From Rhizorhapis sp036570425 (GTDB lineage Bacteria; Pseudomonadota; Alphaproteobacteria; Sphingomonadales; Sphingomonadaceae), in contig DATCYF010000018.1 in the NCBI GenBank assembly GCA_036570425.1, positions 1-64,000 of the forward strand: DNA of 64,000 nucleotides, read 5' to 3'. Shown here in pieces: positions 1 to 7,921 of this stretch; within the stretch, counting starts at the first letter, position 1, and the number at the start of each line of letters is the position of its first letter. The position numbers were made by a program, and so were the translations under genes. Under the pieces are notes generated by a model, which saw only the letters and a program-made list of their open reading frames with translations, was not told where the DNA came from and did no database searches.

Positions 1-2
1 AG

Positions 3-104
3 GCATGGCCTGACTTGCTTGTCGCCAGCATCATGGCGGGTCTTGCGATCTGGGGCAGCCTCGAAGTGTTCGGCCAAGCGCGGCGAGAACTTGCGCATGG
101 TTGA
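3..104 (+). CDS. Cation diffusion facilitator transporter, C-terminal end (partial)
   Basis: Only the last 33 or so codons are in the window, open at the left edge and ending at TGA 102-104. The readable tail (WPDLLVASIMAGLAIWGSLE, then a basic QARREL segment) is a last membrane helix followed by a basic end. It resembles the end of CDF/CzcD-type transporters, which export divalent metal ions from the cytoplasm by proton exchange. The DUF3703 start codon at 97 overlaps its stop by 8 bases, so the two are probably translationally coupled. Position directly upstream of czcCBA supports a metal-efflux role. The family call rests on a short stretch and on context. Confidence 0.55.
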   Translation, partial: AWPDLLVASIMAGLAIWGSLEVFGQARRELAHG

Positions 105-447
105 GGCAGCATCCGATCGCTTTGCGGCCTTTATCGCGGAAGAGTATCGCGCGGCCGACGGGGCGGAGAAATCAGGCCGGATCGAGCAGGCGTGGTGTCA
201 TCTCGAACGCGCGCATGTCGTCTCGCAGACCCACTTGTGGCCGCATATGCAGTCGCATTGGAAGATGTTGCAACTTGCCGTGCGGCTGCGCGACGGGCGC
301 GAAGTGGTCGGTCAGCTATTCCGCCTCGCATTGGCACCTCTCGGCAATCTTACGGGACGCCTGCCCATCGGCAATACGGGCCGCTCGAACGTAAGCGCAT
401 TTCGGAAGATGCAAATTCCTGCCGATCTCGAACGGTTTGTGCGATGA
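97..447 (+). CDS. DUF3703 family protein of metal-resistance loci
   Basis: A 116-residue soluble protein. The core pattern, HLERAHVVSQ followed by PHMQSHWKML and then PIGNTG with a terminal IPADLERF, matches what I know of DUF3703, a small family found beside CDF and Czc efflux genes. No biochemical function is established for it. I chose ATG 97, which overlaps the CDF stop, over a TTG at 19 because the residues before 97 do not look like the family. Its end overlaps the next start as ATGA (444-447). It is probably part of one czc transcript and may have an accessory role in zinc or cadmium handling. Confidence 0.7.
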   Translation: MVEAASDRFAAFIAEEYRAADGAEKSGRIEQAWCHLERAHVVSQTHLWPHMQSHWKMLQLAVRLRDGREVVGQLFRLALAPLGNLTGRLPIGNTGRSNVSAFRKMQIPADLERFVR

Positions 448-800
448 TTCTGGTCAAGCTCCTGACTATCGGTTATCGGGCCACTGTGCGTTTAGCTCTT
501 GCCTTTTTCGTCACTATGGCGGTTTTCTTGTCCGGTATTCATTCGGGACCGGCGGAAGCCCATGAAAACGATCCCGTGCATACTACAACCCACCATGTCG
601 AGCAGCAGGATGATGGATCGAAGCAGCCCACAGATGTCGACCAGCATGGGTGCCACCATCATTGCCCTAGTGCTGCCGCACCATTTGCCGGCCTTCTCGC
701 CTCGGCTGACTTTCTGACTGGCACGCGATTCCAGCCAGCCAAGATGGTTCCGCTGACTTCGACCACGCGCGCGCCGCCGCTCGATCCTCCCAAGGCCTGA
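444..800 (+). CDS. His-rich exported small protein of the czc operon
   Basis: A 118-residue protein starting at ATG 444, overlapping the DUF3703 stop by 4 bases. Residues 1-32 form a long hydrophobic signal or anchor segment ending at an AEAHE-like cleavage region. The mature part begins with a His/Asp/Glu-rich stretch (TTTHH, then QHGCHHHC), a plausible metal-binding patch with two Cys. The remainder is Pro/Thr-rich and unstructured-looking. I cannot place it in a named family. Small secreted His-rich proteins often precede czcC in sphingomonads, so a periplasmic metal chaperone is a reasonable inference. A 64-base gap separates it from czcC. Confidence 0.6.
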   Translation: MILVKLLTIGYRATVRLALAFFVTMAVFLSGIHSGPAEAHENDPVHTTTHHVEQQDDGSKQPTDVDQHGCHHHCPSAAAPFAGLLASADFLTGTRFQPAKMVPLTSTTRAPPLDPPKA

Positions 801-864
801 CTGTCTCCGTCTGCGTGCGGCATTTCCGCGCGCGATCCAGCAGTTTGCCAAGGGAAGTTTCCCG

Positions 865-2097
865 ATGAAATTGACATATTGCGTAGCCCTGCTCGGCGGG
901 GTTGCGGGCCTGTGGTCAGCCGAGAGCGCGGCTCAGTCCCTGACGCTCGATGCAGCGATCGAGAGAGCCATATCGGCCTCACCCGAAGTCGTTGCGGGCC
1001 AGGCGACGATAGACGGCGCGCGGGCCGAGATCGACCAAGCGGGCGTTCGGCCCAATCCCACGCTGGGCGTGGAGGCCGAGAACTTTGCCGGCACCGGTGG
1101 CTTCAGTGTTCTTGAGCAGCCTGAAGTCACGGTCACCTACGAGCAGCGCATCGAGCGTGGCGGCAAGCGCGAGGCGCGGCTCGCCTACGCATCACGCGGA
1201 CTTGATCTGGCCGAGGCCCAGGCGCGTCTGCGGCGGCTCGAACTGGCTCAGCAGGTCCAGCGCGCCTTTATCGACGTGCAGATAGCCGACCAGTTGGTAT
1301 GGATTTCCGAGCGTCGCCTCGAAACAGAACGCCAACTCCAGACCGAGGCTCTTCGCCGGGTGCGCGGATACAGGGACCCGCTGTTCGTCGAAACGCGAGC
1401 CTCGGCGAGGGTGACATCAGCCGAGCTTGCTCTCGAACAGGCTCAGGCCCGATCCGTCGCTGCCCGTGACCTTCTTGCCTCCTACTGGGGCGGCGATGGT
1501 CAGGGGCTCGAGATTGCAGGCGGAATCGAAAGGCCAACCGGAGTGCCATCCGCATTGGCAGGGGCCGACGCAGATGTGCGAGAAGCGGCAATCGCCCGCG
1601 CAAGCGCCGAGGTGGTCCTCGAGCAATCGCGCGCAACGCAGGATTATACCGTCGGGGGCGGCCTGCGCTTCATGCGCGAGACCAACGATGTCGCACTGGT
1701 CGCCGGGATTTCCATCCCCCTCGGGCGCTTCGACCACAACGAGGGCAATATCGAACGGGCACAGGCCGAACGGCGTCGCCTCGAGGCCGAGGCGGAAGCC
1801 GACCGTCTTGCGCGCCTGCGACGTCTGGCGGCGCTGCGAGCCGAGGCTGATGCTGCCGCGCGGCGCGCCGACGGACTGATGCACGATGTCTATCCGCAGG
1901 CTGTCAGAACCCTCGAACAGGTCCGCGAGGGCTACAGTCGCGGCGGGTTCCGGTTTTCCGATGTCCAGGATGCGGCCGACGCCATTGTCGAAGTTCAGCA
2001 GCAATGGGCCGACGCGATGAACACCTATCGCGATGCCCAATCCGAAATTGACCGATTGACGGGCCGCTTCGACGTGGCCGCGGAGACACTCCCATGA
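865..2097 (+). CDS. czcC: Outer-membrane factor of the Co/Zn/Cd efflux system (CzcC)
   Basis: A 410-residue TolC-type outer membrane efflux protein. Residues 1-24 are a signal peptide ending AESAAQ. Two OEP repeats follow, with long Ala/Glu/Arg-rich amphipathic helices (roughly 100-220 and 290-400) that build the periplasmic tunnel. It forms the outer-membrane channel of the tripartite RND pump with CzcB and CzcA. A weak purine-rich ribosome site lies just before ATG 865. The stop overlaps the czcB start (ATGA at 2094-2097), which indicates translational coupling. The metal specificity (Co/Zn/Cd) is inferred from the partner CzcA. Confidence 0.9.
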   Translation: MKLTYCVALLGGVAGLWSAESAAQSLTLDAAIERAISASPEVVAGQATIDGARAEIDQAGVRPNPTLGVEAENFAGTGGFSVLEQPEVTVTYEQRIERGGKREARLAYASRGLDLAEAQARLRRLELAQQVQRAFIDVQIADQLVWISERRLETERQLQTEALRRVRGYRDPLFVETRASARVTSAELALEQAQARSVAARDLLASYWGGDGQGLEIAGGIERPTGVPSALAGADADVREAAIARASAEVVLEQSRATQDYTVGGGLRFMRETNDVALVAGISIPLGRFDHNEGNIERAQAERRRLEAEAEADRLARLRRLAALRAEADAAARRADGLMHDVYPQAVRTLEQVREGYSRGGFRFSDVQDAADAIVEVQQQWADAMNTYRDAQSEIDRLTGRFDVAAETLP

Positions 2098-3335
2098 TCA
2101 AGCAATTCCTTATGCGTCTCGCGCCCATCGCACTCGTCGCATTGCCTCTTGCCGCCTGTGGTTCAACAGATTCCGACAGTACGACCGAACATGGCGAAGC
2201 CGAGAAGGCACCCGAGGGACCGCACGGCGGCCGTTTGCTCACCGACGGCCCGCTAGGTCTCGAAGTCACGATATTCGAAAACGGCCAGGAGCCCCAGTTT
2301 CGCATCTATCCATACTGGGAGGGCGAACCACTCGATCCCGGCAAGGTCAATCTCCAGATCAACCTGTCGCGGCTTGGGGGCGAAGTTGATCGGTTCACCT
2401 TCCGTCCTCAGGAAGACTATCTCGCCGGACAGGGCGTGGTCGAAGAACCGCATAGCTTCGACGTGGAGGTCGTGGCGACAGTCGAAGGCAAACGCAGCCG
2501 CTGGACCTACGAAAATCACGAGGGTCGCACGACCATTACCCCTGAGGCAGCCGAGCAGGGCGGGATTGAAATCGCCGAGGCCGGGCCCGCCACCATCGGC
2601 GATGCACGCGAGCTTTATGGCACGGTCGAACTCGATCCGTCGGCCCGATCGGAAATCCGCGGCCAGTTTCCGGGCCGTATCGTGTCGGTCACCAAGCAGG
2701 TCGGCGACACCGTCCGGCGCGGCGAGCTTCTCGCCCGCATCGAGTCCTCGGAGAGTCTGCAAGTCTATCCGGTCTACTCCACCGTCAGCGGCGTAGTTGC
2801 CGAACGCGGCGGCAATCCCGGTGACATGACCCACGATACGCCGCTCTATGTTATCACCAATCCGGGCGCGACCACCGTGGTGTTCAATATCTTTCCAAGG
2901 GACCTGGGAATTATCCGTCCTGGCATGCGCATCGAGGTGGAAGCACAGGACGGGCGCACCGTCGGTGCGACCGCACTTGGGCAATATCTGTCAGAAGGGA
3001 ACGCAGAGGCCGGAACGGCCCTTATCCGGGCCGCAATACCCAACCGGGGAGGCTGGATCAGGCCCGGCATGACCATGCGCGGCCGCGTCATCGTCAACCA
3101 GGAGAATGTTCCGCTCGCGGTCCGGACCGAGGCCATCCAGCCCTTCCGCGACTTTCAGGTCGTCTACGCGAGATATGGCAACGAGTATGAGGTCAGAATG
3201 CTTCGGCTCGGGCGCCGGGGAGCCGAATACACTGAAGTCCTGTCCGGCATCGAGCCTGGCACGCCCTACGTGACCGAAGGGTCCTTCCTCGTGCGCGCCG
3301 ATATCGAGAAATCCGGCGCGAGCCACGACCACTAG
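2094..3335 (+). CDS. czcB: Periplasmic adaptor of the Co/Zn/Cd efflux system (CzcB), lipoprotein
   Basis: A 413-residue HlyD/CusB-type membrane fusion protein. The first 22 residues form a lipoprotein signal ending in a lipobox LAAC, so the mature protein should be tethered by lipid at Cys22. An N-terminal domain (about 30-150) contains an EHGEAEKAPEGPHGG stretch, a likely metal-binding entry site. Barrel-sandwich and beta-barrel segments follow (about 165-350), and the protein ends His-Asp-His. It bridges CzcA in the inner membrane to CzcC. The start overlaps the czcC stop, and 11 bases separate its stop from czcA. Confidence 0.9.
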   Translation: MIKQFLMRLAPIALVALPLAACGSTDSDSTTEHGEAEKAPEGPHGGRLLTDGPLGLEVTIFENGQEPQFRIYPYWEGEPLDPGKVNLQINLSRLGGEVDRFTFRPQEDYLAGQGVVEEPHSFDVEVVATVEGKRSRWTYENHEGRTTITPEAAEQGGIEIAEAGPATIGDARELYGTVELDPSARSEIRGQFPGRIVSVTKQVGDTVRRGELLARIESSESLQVYPVYSTVSGVVAERGGNPGDMTHDTPLYVITNPGATTVVFNIFPRDLGIIRPGMRIEVEAQDGRTVGATALGQYLSEGNAEAGTALIRAAIPNRGGWIRPGMTMRGRVIVNQENVPLAVRTEAIQPFRDFQVVYARYGNEYEVRMLRLGRRGAEYTEVLSGIEPGTPYVTEGSFLVRADIEKSGASHDH

Positions 3336-3346
3336 GAGGCCGGACC

Positions 3347-6300
3347 GTGCTTGAACGTATCGTCGGATTATCGATCCGCCAGCGCTGGTTTGTCCTCGCA
3401 ATAGTGGGCTTGCTCTGCGCCCTTGGTGTCTGGAGCGCTTTTCGTCTGCCGGTTGATGCCGTGCCGGACATCACCAATGTGCAGGTGCAGATAAACACCG
3501 AGGCCGAAGGCTATTCGCCACTCGAGTCCGAGCAGCGCATCACCTTCCCCATCGAGACTGCCATCTCTGGTATCCCGAACCTCGACTACACCCGCTCGAT
3601 TTCGCGCTATGGCCTCAGCCAGGTGACCGTCGTGTTTGAGGACGGAACCGACATCTATTTCGCGCGCCAGCTCGTCAACGAACGCATTCAGCAGGTGAAA
3701 AGCCAGCTTCCCGAAGGCATCGAGCCCCAGATGGGGCCGATCGCGACAGGGCTCGGCGAGATCTTCATGTTCGCCATCGAGCCCGAGCCGGGAGCGCGCA
3801 AGCCGGACGGGAGCGAATGGACGCCAACCGACCTGCGTACCTTTTCGGACTGGGTGGTGCGGCCGCAGCTGCGCACGATACCCGGGGTGGCCGAGGTCAA
3901 TACGGTCGGTGGCTATGAACGGCAGTATCATGTGACCCCCGATCCGATGCAGCTTGCGGCGCTTGGCCTGTCGCTTTCCGATGTGGTCGACGCCCTGGAA
4001 CGCAACAATGCCAACCGCGGCGCGGGCTATGTCGAGCGCGGCGGAGAGCAGATCCTTATTCGTGTTCCCGGACAGGCCTCCGACGAAGGCGATCTCGGCA
4101 ATATCATGATCGCGACTCGCGGTGGTGTGCCGATCCGTGTGTCCGATGTCGCGGAGGTTGCGATCGGCTCTGAACTGCGATCGGGCGCGGCCACCGAGAA
4201 CGGCCGCGAAATCGTGCTCGGCACGGTCCTCATGCTGACTGGCGAGAACCCGCGCATCGTTGCCCAGGCCGCTGCCGACCGCCTGGAACAGATTACGGCC
4301 TCGCTGCCCGAAGGGATCAGTGCGCACCCGCTCTACGACCGTACCGAACTGGTCGAGCGGACCATCGCCACAGTGGAGGAGAACCTCGCCGAGGGCGCCC
4401 TGCTGGTGATTGTCGTCCTGTTCCTCCTGCTCGGCAATTTCCGCGCGGCGCTGATTACCGCCGCCGTGATTCCGGTTGCGATGCTGATGACCTTGTCGGG
4501 CATGCTGGCGACAAGAACCTCCGCCAACCTCATGAGCCTGGGCGCACTCGATTTCGGCCTCATCGTCGATGGAGCGGTGATTATTGTCGAAAACTGCCTG
4601 AGACGGCTGGGAGAGGAGCAGAAGCGGCTCGGCCGACTCCTTGACCGGGAAGAGCGGTTCGGGTTGGTGGCTTCCTCGAGTGCCGAAGTCATTCGCCCGA
4701 GTATCTTCGGTGTCATCATCATCACGGCGGTCTACCTCCCGATCTTCGCCCTAGAGGGAATCGAAGGAAAGACCTTCCATCCCATGGCGATCACGGTCGT
4801 TCTGGCCCTGACTGCCGCAATGATCCTCGCGCTTACCCTCGTGCCTGCGGCGGTTTCGTTGTTCGTGACGGGCAGGGTCGATGAGAAGGAGAACCGGCTC
4901 ATGGGCTGGATCTCCAGACGCTACGAACCGCTGCTTGGCAAATTGCTCGCAAGGCCGAAGCCGGTGGTGGCGGGTGCGGTTCTGCTTGTCGTCTTGGCAG
5001 GGCTTGGCGCGACGCGCTTGGGTTCGGAATTCATTCCGCAACTCGATGAAGGCGATATCGCGATGCACGCGCTGCGGATACCGGGTACCAGCCTCTCCCA
5101 GTCGATCGAAATGCAGGAAGCGCTCGAAGCGCGCATTCGCGAGTTTCCCGAAGTCGAGCGCGTCTTTGCAAAGATCGGCACGCCGGATGTGGCCACCGAT
5201 CCCATGCCCCCGTCGGTCGCCGACAACTTCATCATGCTGAAGCCGCGCGAGGACTGGCCCGATCCGCGCAAGACGCGCGACGAGCTCGTCGCCGAGCTCA
5301 ACGAGGCCGTGGAACTGATTCCGGGCAACAATTACGAGTTTACCCAACCCGTGCAGATGCGGATGAACGAGCTGATTGCCGGGGTCCGTGCGGACGTAGC
5401 GGTCAAGCTCTTCGGTGACGATCTCGACCAGCTGATCGCCAGTGGCCAGGAACTGGAGGAAATCGTCGGCGGCGTTCCCGGCGCAGCGGATGTGAAGCTG
5501 GAACAGGTAACCGGCCTGCCGGTCCTGTCCATCGTGCCCCGACGCGAAATGCTGGCGAGCTACGGGGTCAGCATGGCGACTGTGCAGGATATTGTCGCAA
5601 CAGCCACCGGAGGGCAGCAGGCAGGGCAAATCTTCGACGGGGACCGGCGCTTCCCGGTCGTCGTGCGACTTCCGGAAGATCTACGAACGGATCTCGATCG
5701 ACTAGGCAATCTGCCGGTTCCCCTCGCAAGCGGCGCTTCGGTGCCGCTAAGCGAATTGGCAGAAATATCGCTCGCCGCTGGACCCAATCAGATCAGCCGC
5801 GAGAACGGCAAGCGGCGTGCGGTTATCACCGCCAACGTGCGCGACCGTGACCTGGGCAGTTTCATCGATGATCTTCGCGCCCGCGTCGATGCTGAAGCCG
5901 AACTGCCAAGCGGTTATTACGTCGAGTACGGCGGTACCTTTGAACAGTTGCAGTCTGCCGCGACACGGCTCTCGATCGTCGTGCCGCTGGTGCTGCTGCT
6001 GATTTTCGGTTTGCTGTACACCCTGTTCAAGTCCTGGCGCGATGCCGCCATCGTTTTCACCGGCGTACCCCTGGCGCTTACCGGAGGGGTGGCAGCGCTC
6101 GCCTTGCGCGGCATTCCGTTCTCGATCTCCGCGGGTGTGGGTTTCATCGCCCTTTCGGGGGTCGCCGTCCTCAACGGGGTTGTGATGCTTTCCTTCATCC
6201 GTGATCTGCGAATGCGAGGAGAGGATTTGCTCGAATCCATCCGGCATGGAGCGCTTACCCGCCTTCGTCCAGTCCTGATGACCGCGCTGGTAGCTTCTCT

Positions 6301-6496
6301 CGGGTTTGTCCCCATGGCACTCAACGTCGGAGCAGGCTCCGAGGTGCAGCGCCCTCTCGCCACTGTAGTTATTGGAGGAGTGCTGACCTCCACGATCCTT
6401 ACGTTGCTGGTGTTGCCTGCGCTCTATCTTCTCGTCCACCGGCGTGCGGAGCGCATCGGCGAAGAAGGAGCGGACCCCTACCCAGCGCCCGCTTGA
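3347..6496 (+). CDS. czcA: Heavy-metal RND efflux pump (CzcA)
   Basis: A 1049-residue inner-membrane RND transporter of the heavy-metal (HME) subfamily, with twelve predicted helices and two large periplasmic loops. The GTG start at 3347 is preceded by a strong AGGAGG (3334-3339) overlapping the czcB stop. Helix 4 contains D402, D408 and E415 (motif DFGLIVDGAVIIVE), the spacing and numbering known for proton relay in Cupriavidus CzcA. Length is normal for the family. Together with CzcB and CzcC it should export Zn, Co and/or Cd with proton influx. Exact metal preference cannot be read from sequence alone. Confidence 0.93.
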   Translation: MLERIVGLSIRQRWFVLAIVGLLCALGVWSAFRLPVDAVPDITNVQVQINTEAEGYSPLESEQRITFPIETAISGIPNLDYTRSISRYGLSQVTVVFEDGTDIYFARQLVNERIQQVKSQLPEGIEPQMGPIATGLGEIFMFAIEPEPGARKPDGSEWTPTDLRTFSDWVVRPQLRTIPGVAEVNTVGGYERQYHVTPDPMQLAALGLSLSDVVDALERNNANRGAGYVERGGEQILIRVPGQASDEGDLGNIMIATRGGVPIRVSDVAEVAIGSELRSGAATENGREIVLGTVLMLTGENPRIVAQAAADRLEQITASLPEGISAHPLYDRTELVERTIATVEENLAEGALLVIVVLFLLLGNFRAALITAAVIPVAMLMTLSGMLATRTSANLMSLGALDFGLIVDGAVIIVENCLRRLGEEQKRLGRLLDREERFGLVASSSAEVIRPSIFGVIIITAVYLPIFALEGIEGKTFHPMAITVVLALTAAMILALTLVPAAVSLFVTGRVDEKENRLMGWISRRYEPLLGKLLARPKPVVAGAVLLVVLAGLGATRLGSEFIPQLDEGDIAMHALRIPGTSLSQSIEMQEALEARIREFPEVERVFAKIGTPDVATDPMPPSVADNFIMLKPREDWPDPRKTRDELVAELNEAVELIPGNNYEFTQPVQMRMNELIAGVRADVAVKLFGDDLDQLIASGQELEEIVGGVPGAADVKLEQVTGLPVLSIVPRREMLASYGVSMATVQDIVATATGGQQAGQIFDGDRRFPVVVRLPEDLRTDLDRLGNLPVPLASGASVPLSELAEISLAAGPNQISRENGKRRAVITANVRDRDLGSFIDDLRARVDAEAELPSGYYVEYGGTFEQLQSAATRLSIVVPLVLLLIFGLLYTLFKSWRDAAIVFTGVPLALTGGVAALALRGIPFSISAGVGFIALSGVAVLNGVVMLSFIRDLRMRGEDLLESIRHGALTRLRPVLMTALVASLGFVPMALNVGAGSEVQRPLATVVIGGVLTSTILTLLVLPALYLLVHRRAERIGEEGADPYPAPA

Positions 6497-6572
6497 GGTT
6501 GCGTCGAATTGATCCGGGAACGCTCGTGCCCCAAGGTGGCATTCAAAAGCCTACGCATGACGAGGATGAATA

Positions 6573-6698
6573 GTGAGCAGCGACAGGAAGGCGCACTGGA
6601 ACCAAGTCTACCAGGTCAAGGGCAGCGAAGCGGTTAGCAGCTGCTACCAGGCGGAGCCAGCGCCTGCTCTCGCCGCCCTCGATCGCCTCAGAGAATGA
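6573..6698 (+). pseudogene. 5' remnant of a class I SAM-dependent methyltransferase gene
   Basis: A 41-codon reading frame from GTG 6573 to TGA 6696-6698. It encodes an N-terminus like HWNQVYQVKGSEAVSSCYQA followed by PAPALAALDRL. This is the opening (HWxxVY ... VSWYQ ... PxxSLxLI) of small class I methyltransferases often seen in metal-resistance islands. The SAM-binding glycine motif that should follow is absent because the frame stops and the convergent copB gene begins at 6731. I read it as a gene truncated when the cop locus was joined to the czc locus. The family call is from memory of the motif. Confidence 0.5.
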
Positions 6699-6730
6699 AG
6701 GCTTTCTTTCGCGCCCCTAATTGAGAACGG

Positions 6731-7921
6731 TCAAAACCAGAACCGGACACCCACTACGTAATTTGTGACGCTCGGTTCTTCACCTGCAAGGCGCGCGTAG
6801 TCCGCGCTCTGACCGACCTTCCATTCGTGCTCCAGCCCTATGTATGGTGCGAACTCACGAGCGAATTCGTAGCGCAGCCGCACCCCCAGCTCGACCGAGT
6901 CGAGACCGGCTCCGACACCCAGTTCGGGAATGTCCTGCGCTGACAGATTCACTTCGGCCCTCGGTTGCAGGATCAGCCGTTGGGTAATGCGCTGGTCCAG
7001 TTCGGCTTCGACACGTGCCGTCAGATCGCCCCGGGTCGACAGGAAAGCGGCCCCGTCGACCTCGAACATATTGGGCGCAAGGCCCTGCACGCCGATGACG
7101 GCATGGGTACGCTCGGGACCGGTCAGGTCCTGCCGGACACCAGCTTGCAAGTCCCACCAAGGGCCGATCGCATGGCTCCAAAGTCCCTGGACTTCGGCGG
7201 ACTCGGGGCTTTCTCCGAAAGTGCCTTCGCCCTCGCTCTTGAACCAGAACTTGTCGAGGTCGCCACCATAGTAGCCCTGCACATCCCATAGGTAGCCATC
7301 CCCGCCTTCCCGCGCGCGATATTCGATGCGGTCGCCCTGGAACCAGAATACGTTCATTCCGCCATTCTCGGTGCGTAGAGCGCTACGTGAAGCGCGCATT
7401 GCGTCTGCACCCCAGATCGCATCTGCGGCTCGTGGCGGTCCCGATCCCGCCGAAGCCGGAGGCGGTCCTTGCGGAAGCGGGGTCATGTCCATCGTGCCAT
7501 GATCCATAGTCGCGTGATCCATCGTCTCACGGTCCATCGGTGCTTGGTCGGACGGTTGCGTACCATCACGACCCATCGCCAATTGGTCCATGCCGTCCAT
7601 TGTCGAATGGTCCATGGCCGGCATCTGGCTATGCTCCATCGTCGAATGGCCCATTCCCTCCGTCTGGCTATGGTCCATCTGCGAGTGATCCATGCCGGAG
7701 TGGCCTTCGTGCCGATCGGTGGAAACCGGTTCGGCCGGTTGCGCTGTGGGCCCACACGCTCCCTCAGGCACCGGATGGCCCATAGCGCGGTGGCGTGCGG
7801 CCTCCATTTCGCATTCAGTCTGGGCAGGTGTTTGTGCGGTAGGCATCGCGTGACCCGAATGGTCCTGTGCGATGGCGGGAGTGGTGACGCTCGCGAAGAG
7901 CGTGGCGACGAGCAGGCGCAT
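6731..7921 (-). CDS. copB: Copper resistance outer-membrane protein CopB
   Basis: A 396-residue CopB-family protein. Residues 1-19 are a signal peptide ending AIAQ. Residues 20-150 are extremely Met/His-rich, with about ten degenerate MDHSxM-type repeats expected to bind copper. The C-terminal part (about 165-396) is a beta-barrel with alternating aromatic strands, ending in FWF, the usual outer-membrane C-terminal signature. CopB is thought to sequester or export copper at the outer membrane. Its ATG overlaps the copA stop as ATGA, so the pair is coupled. It converges on czcA, with the methyltransferase relic between them. Confidence 0.9.
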   Translation of the reverse strand: MRLLVATLFASVTTPAIAQDHSGHAMPTAQTPAQTECEMEAARHRAMGHPVPEGACGPTAQPAEPVSTDRHEGHSGMDHSQMDHSQTEGMGHSTMEHSQMPAMDHSTMDGMDQLAMGRDGTQPSDQAPMDRETMDHATMDHGTMDMTPLPQGPPPASAGSGPPRAADAIWGADAMRASRSALRTENGGMNVFWFQGDRIEYRAREGGDGYLWDVQGYYGGDLDKFWFKSEGEGTFGESPESAEVQGLWSHAIGPWWDLQAGVRQDLTGPERTHAVIGVQGLAPNMFEVDGAAFLSTRGDLTARVEAELDQRITQRLILQPRAEVNLSAQDIPELGVGAGLDSVELGVRLRYEFAREFAPYIGLEHEWKVGQSADYARLAGEEPSVTNYVVGVRFWF

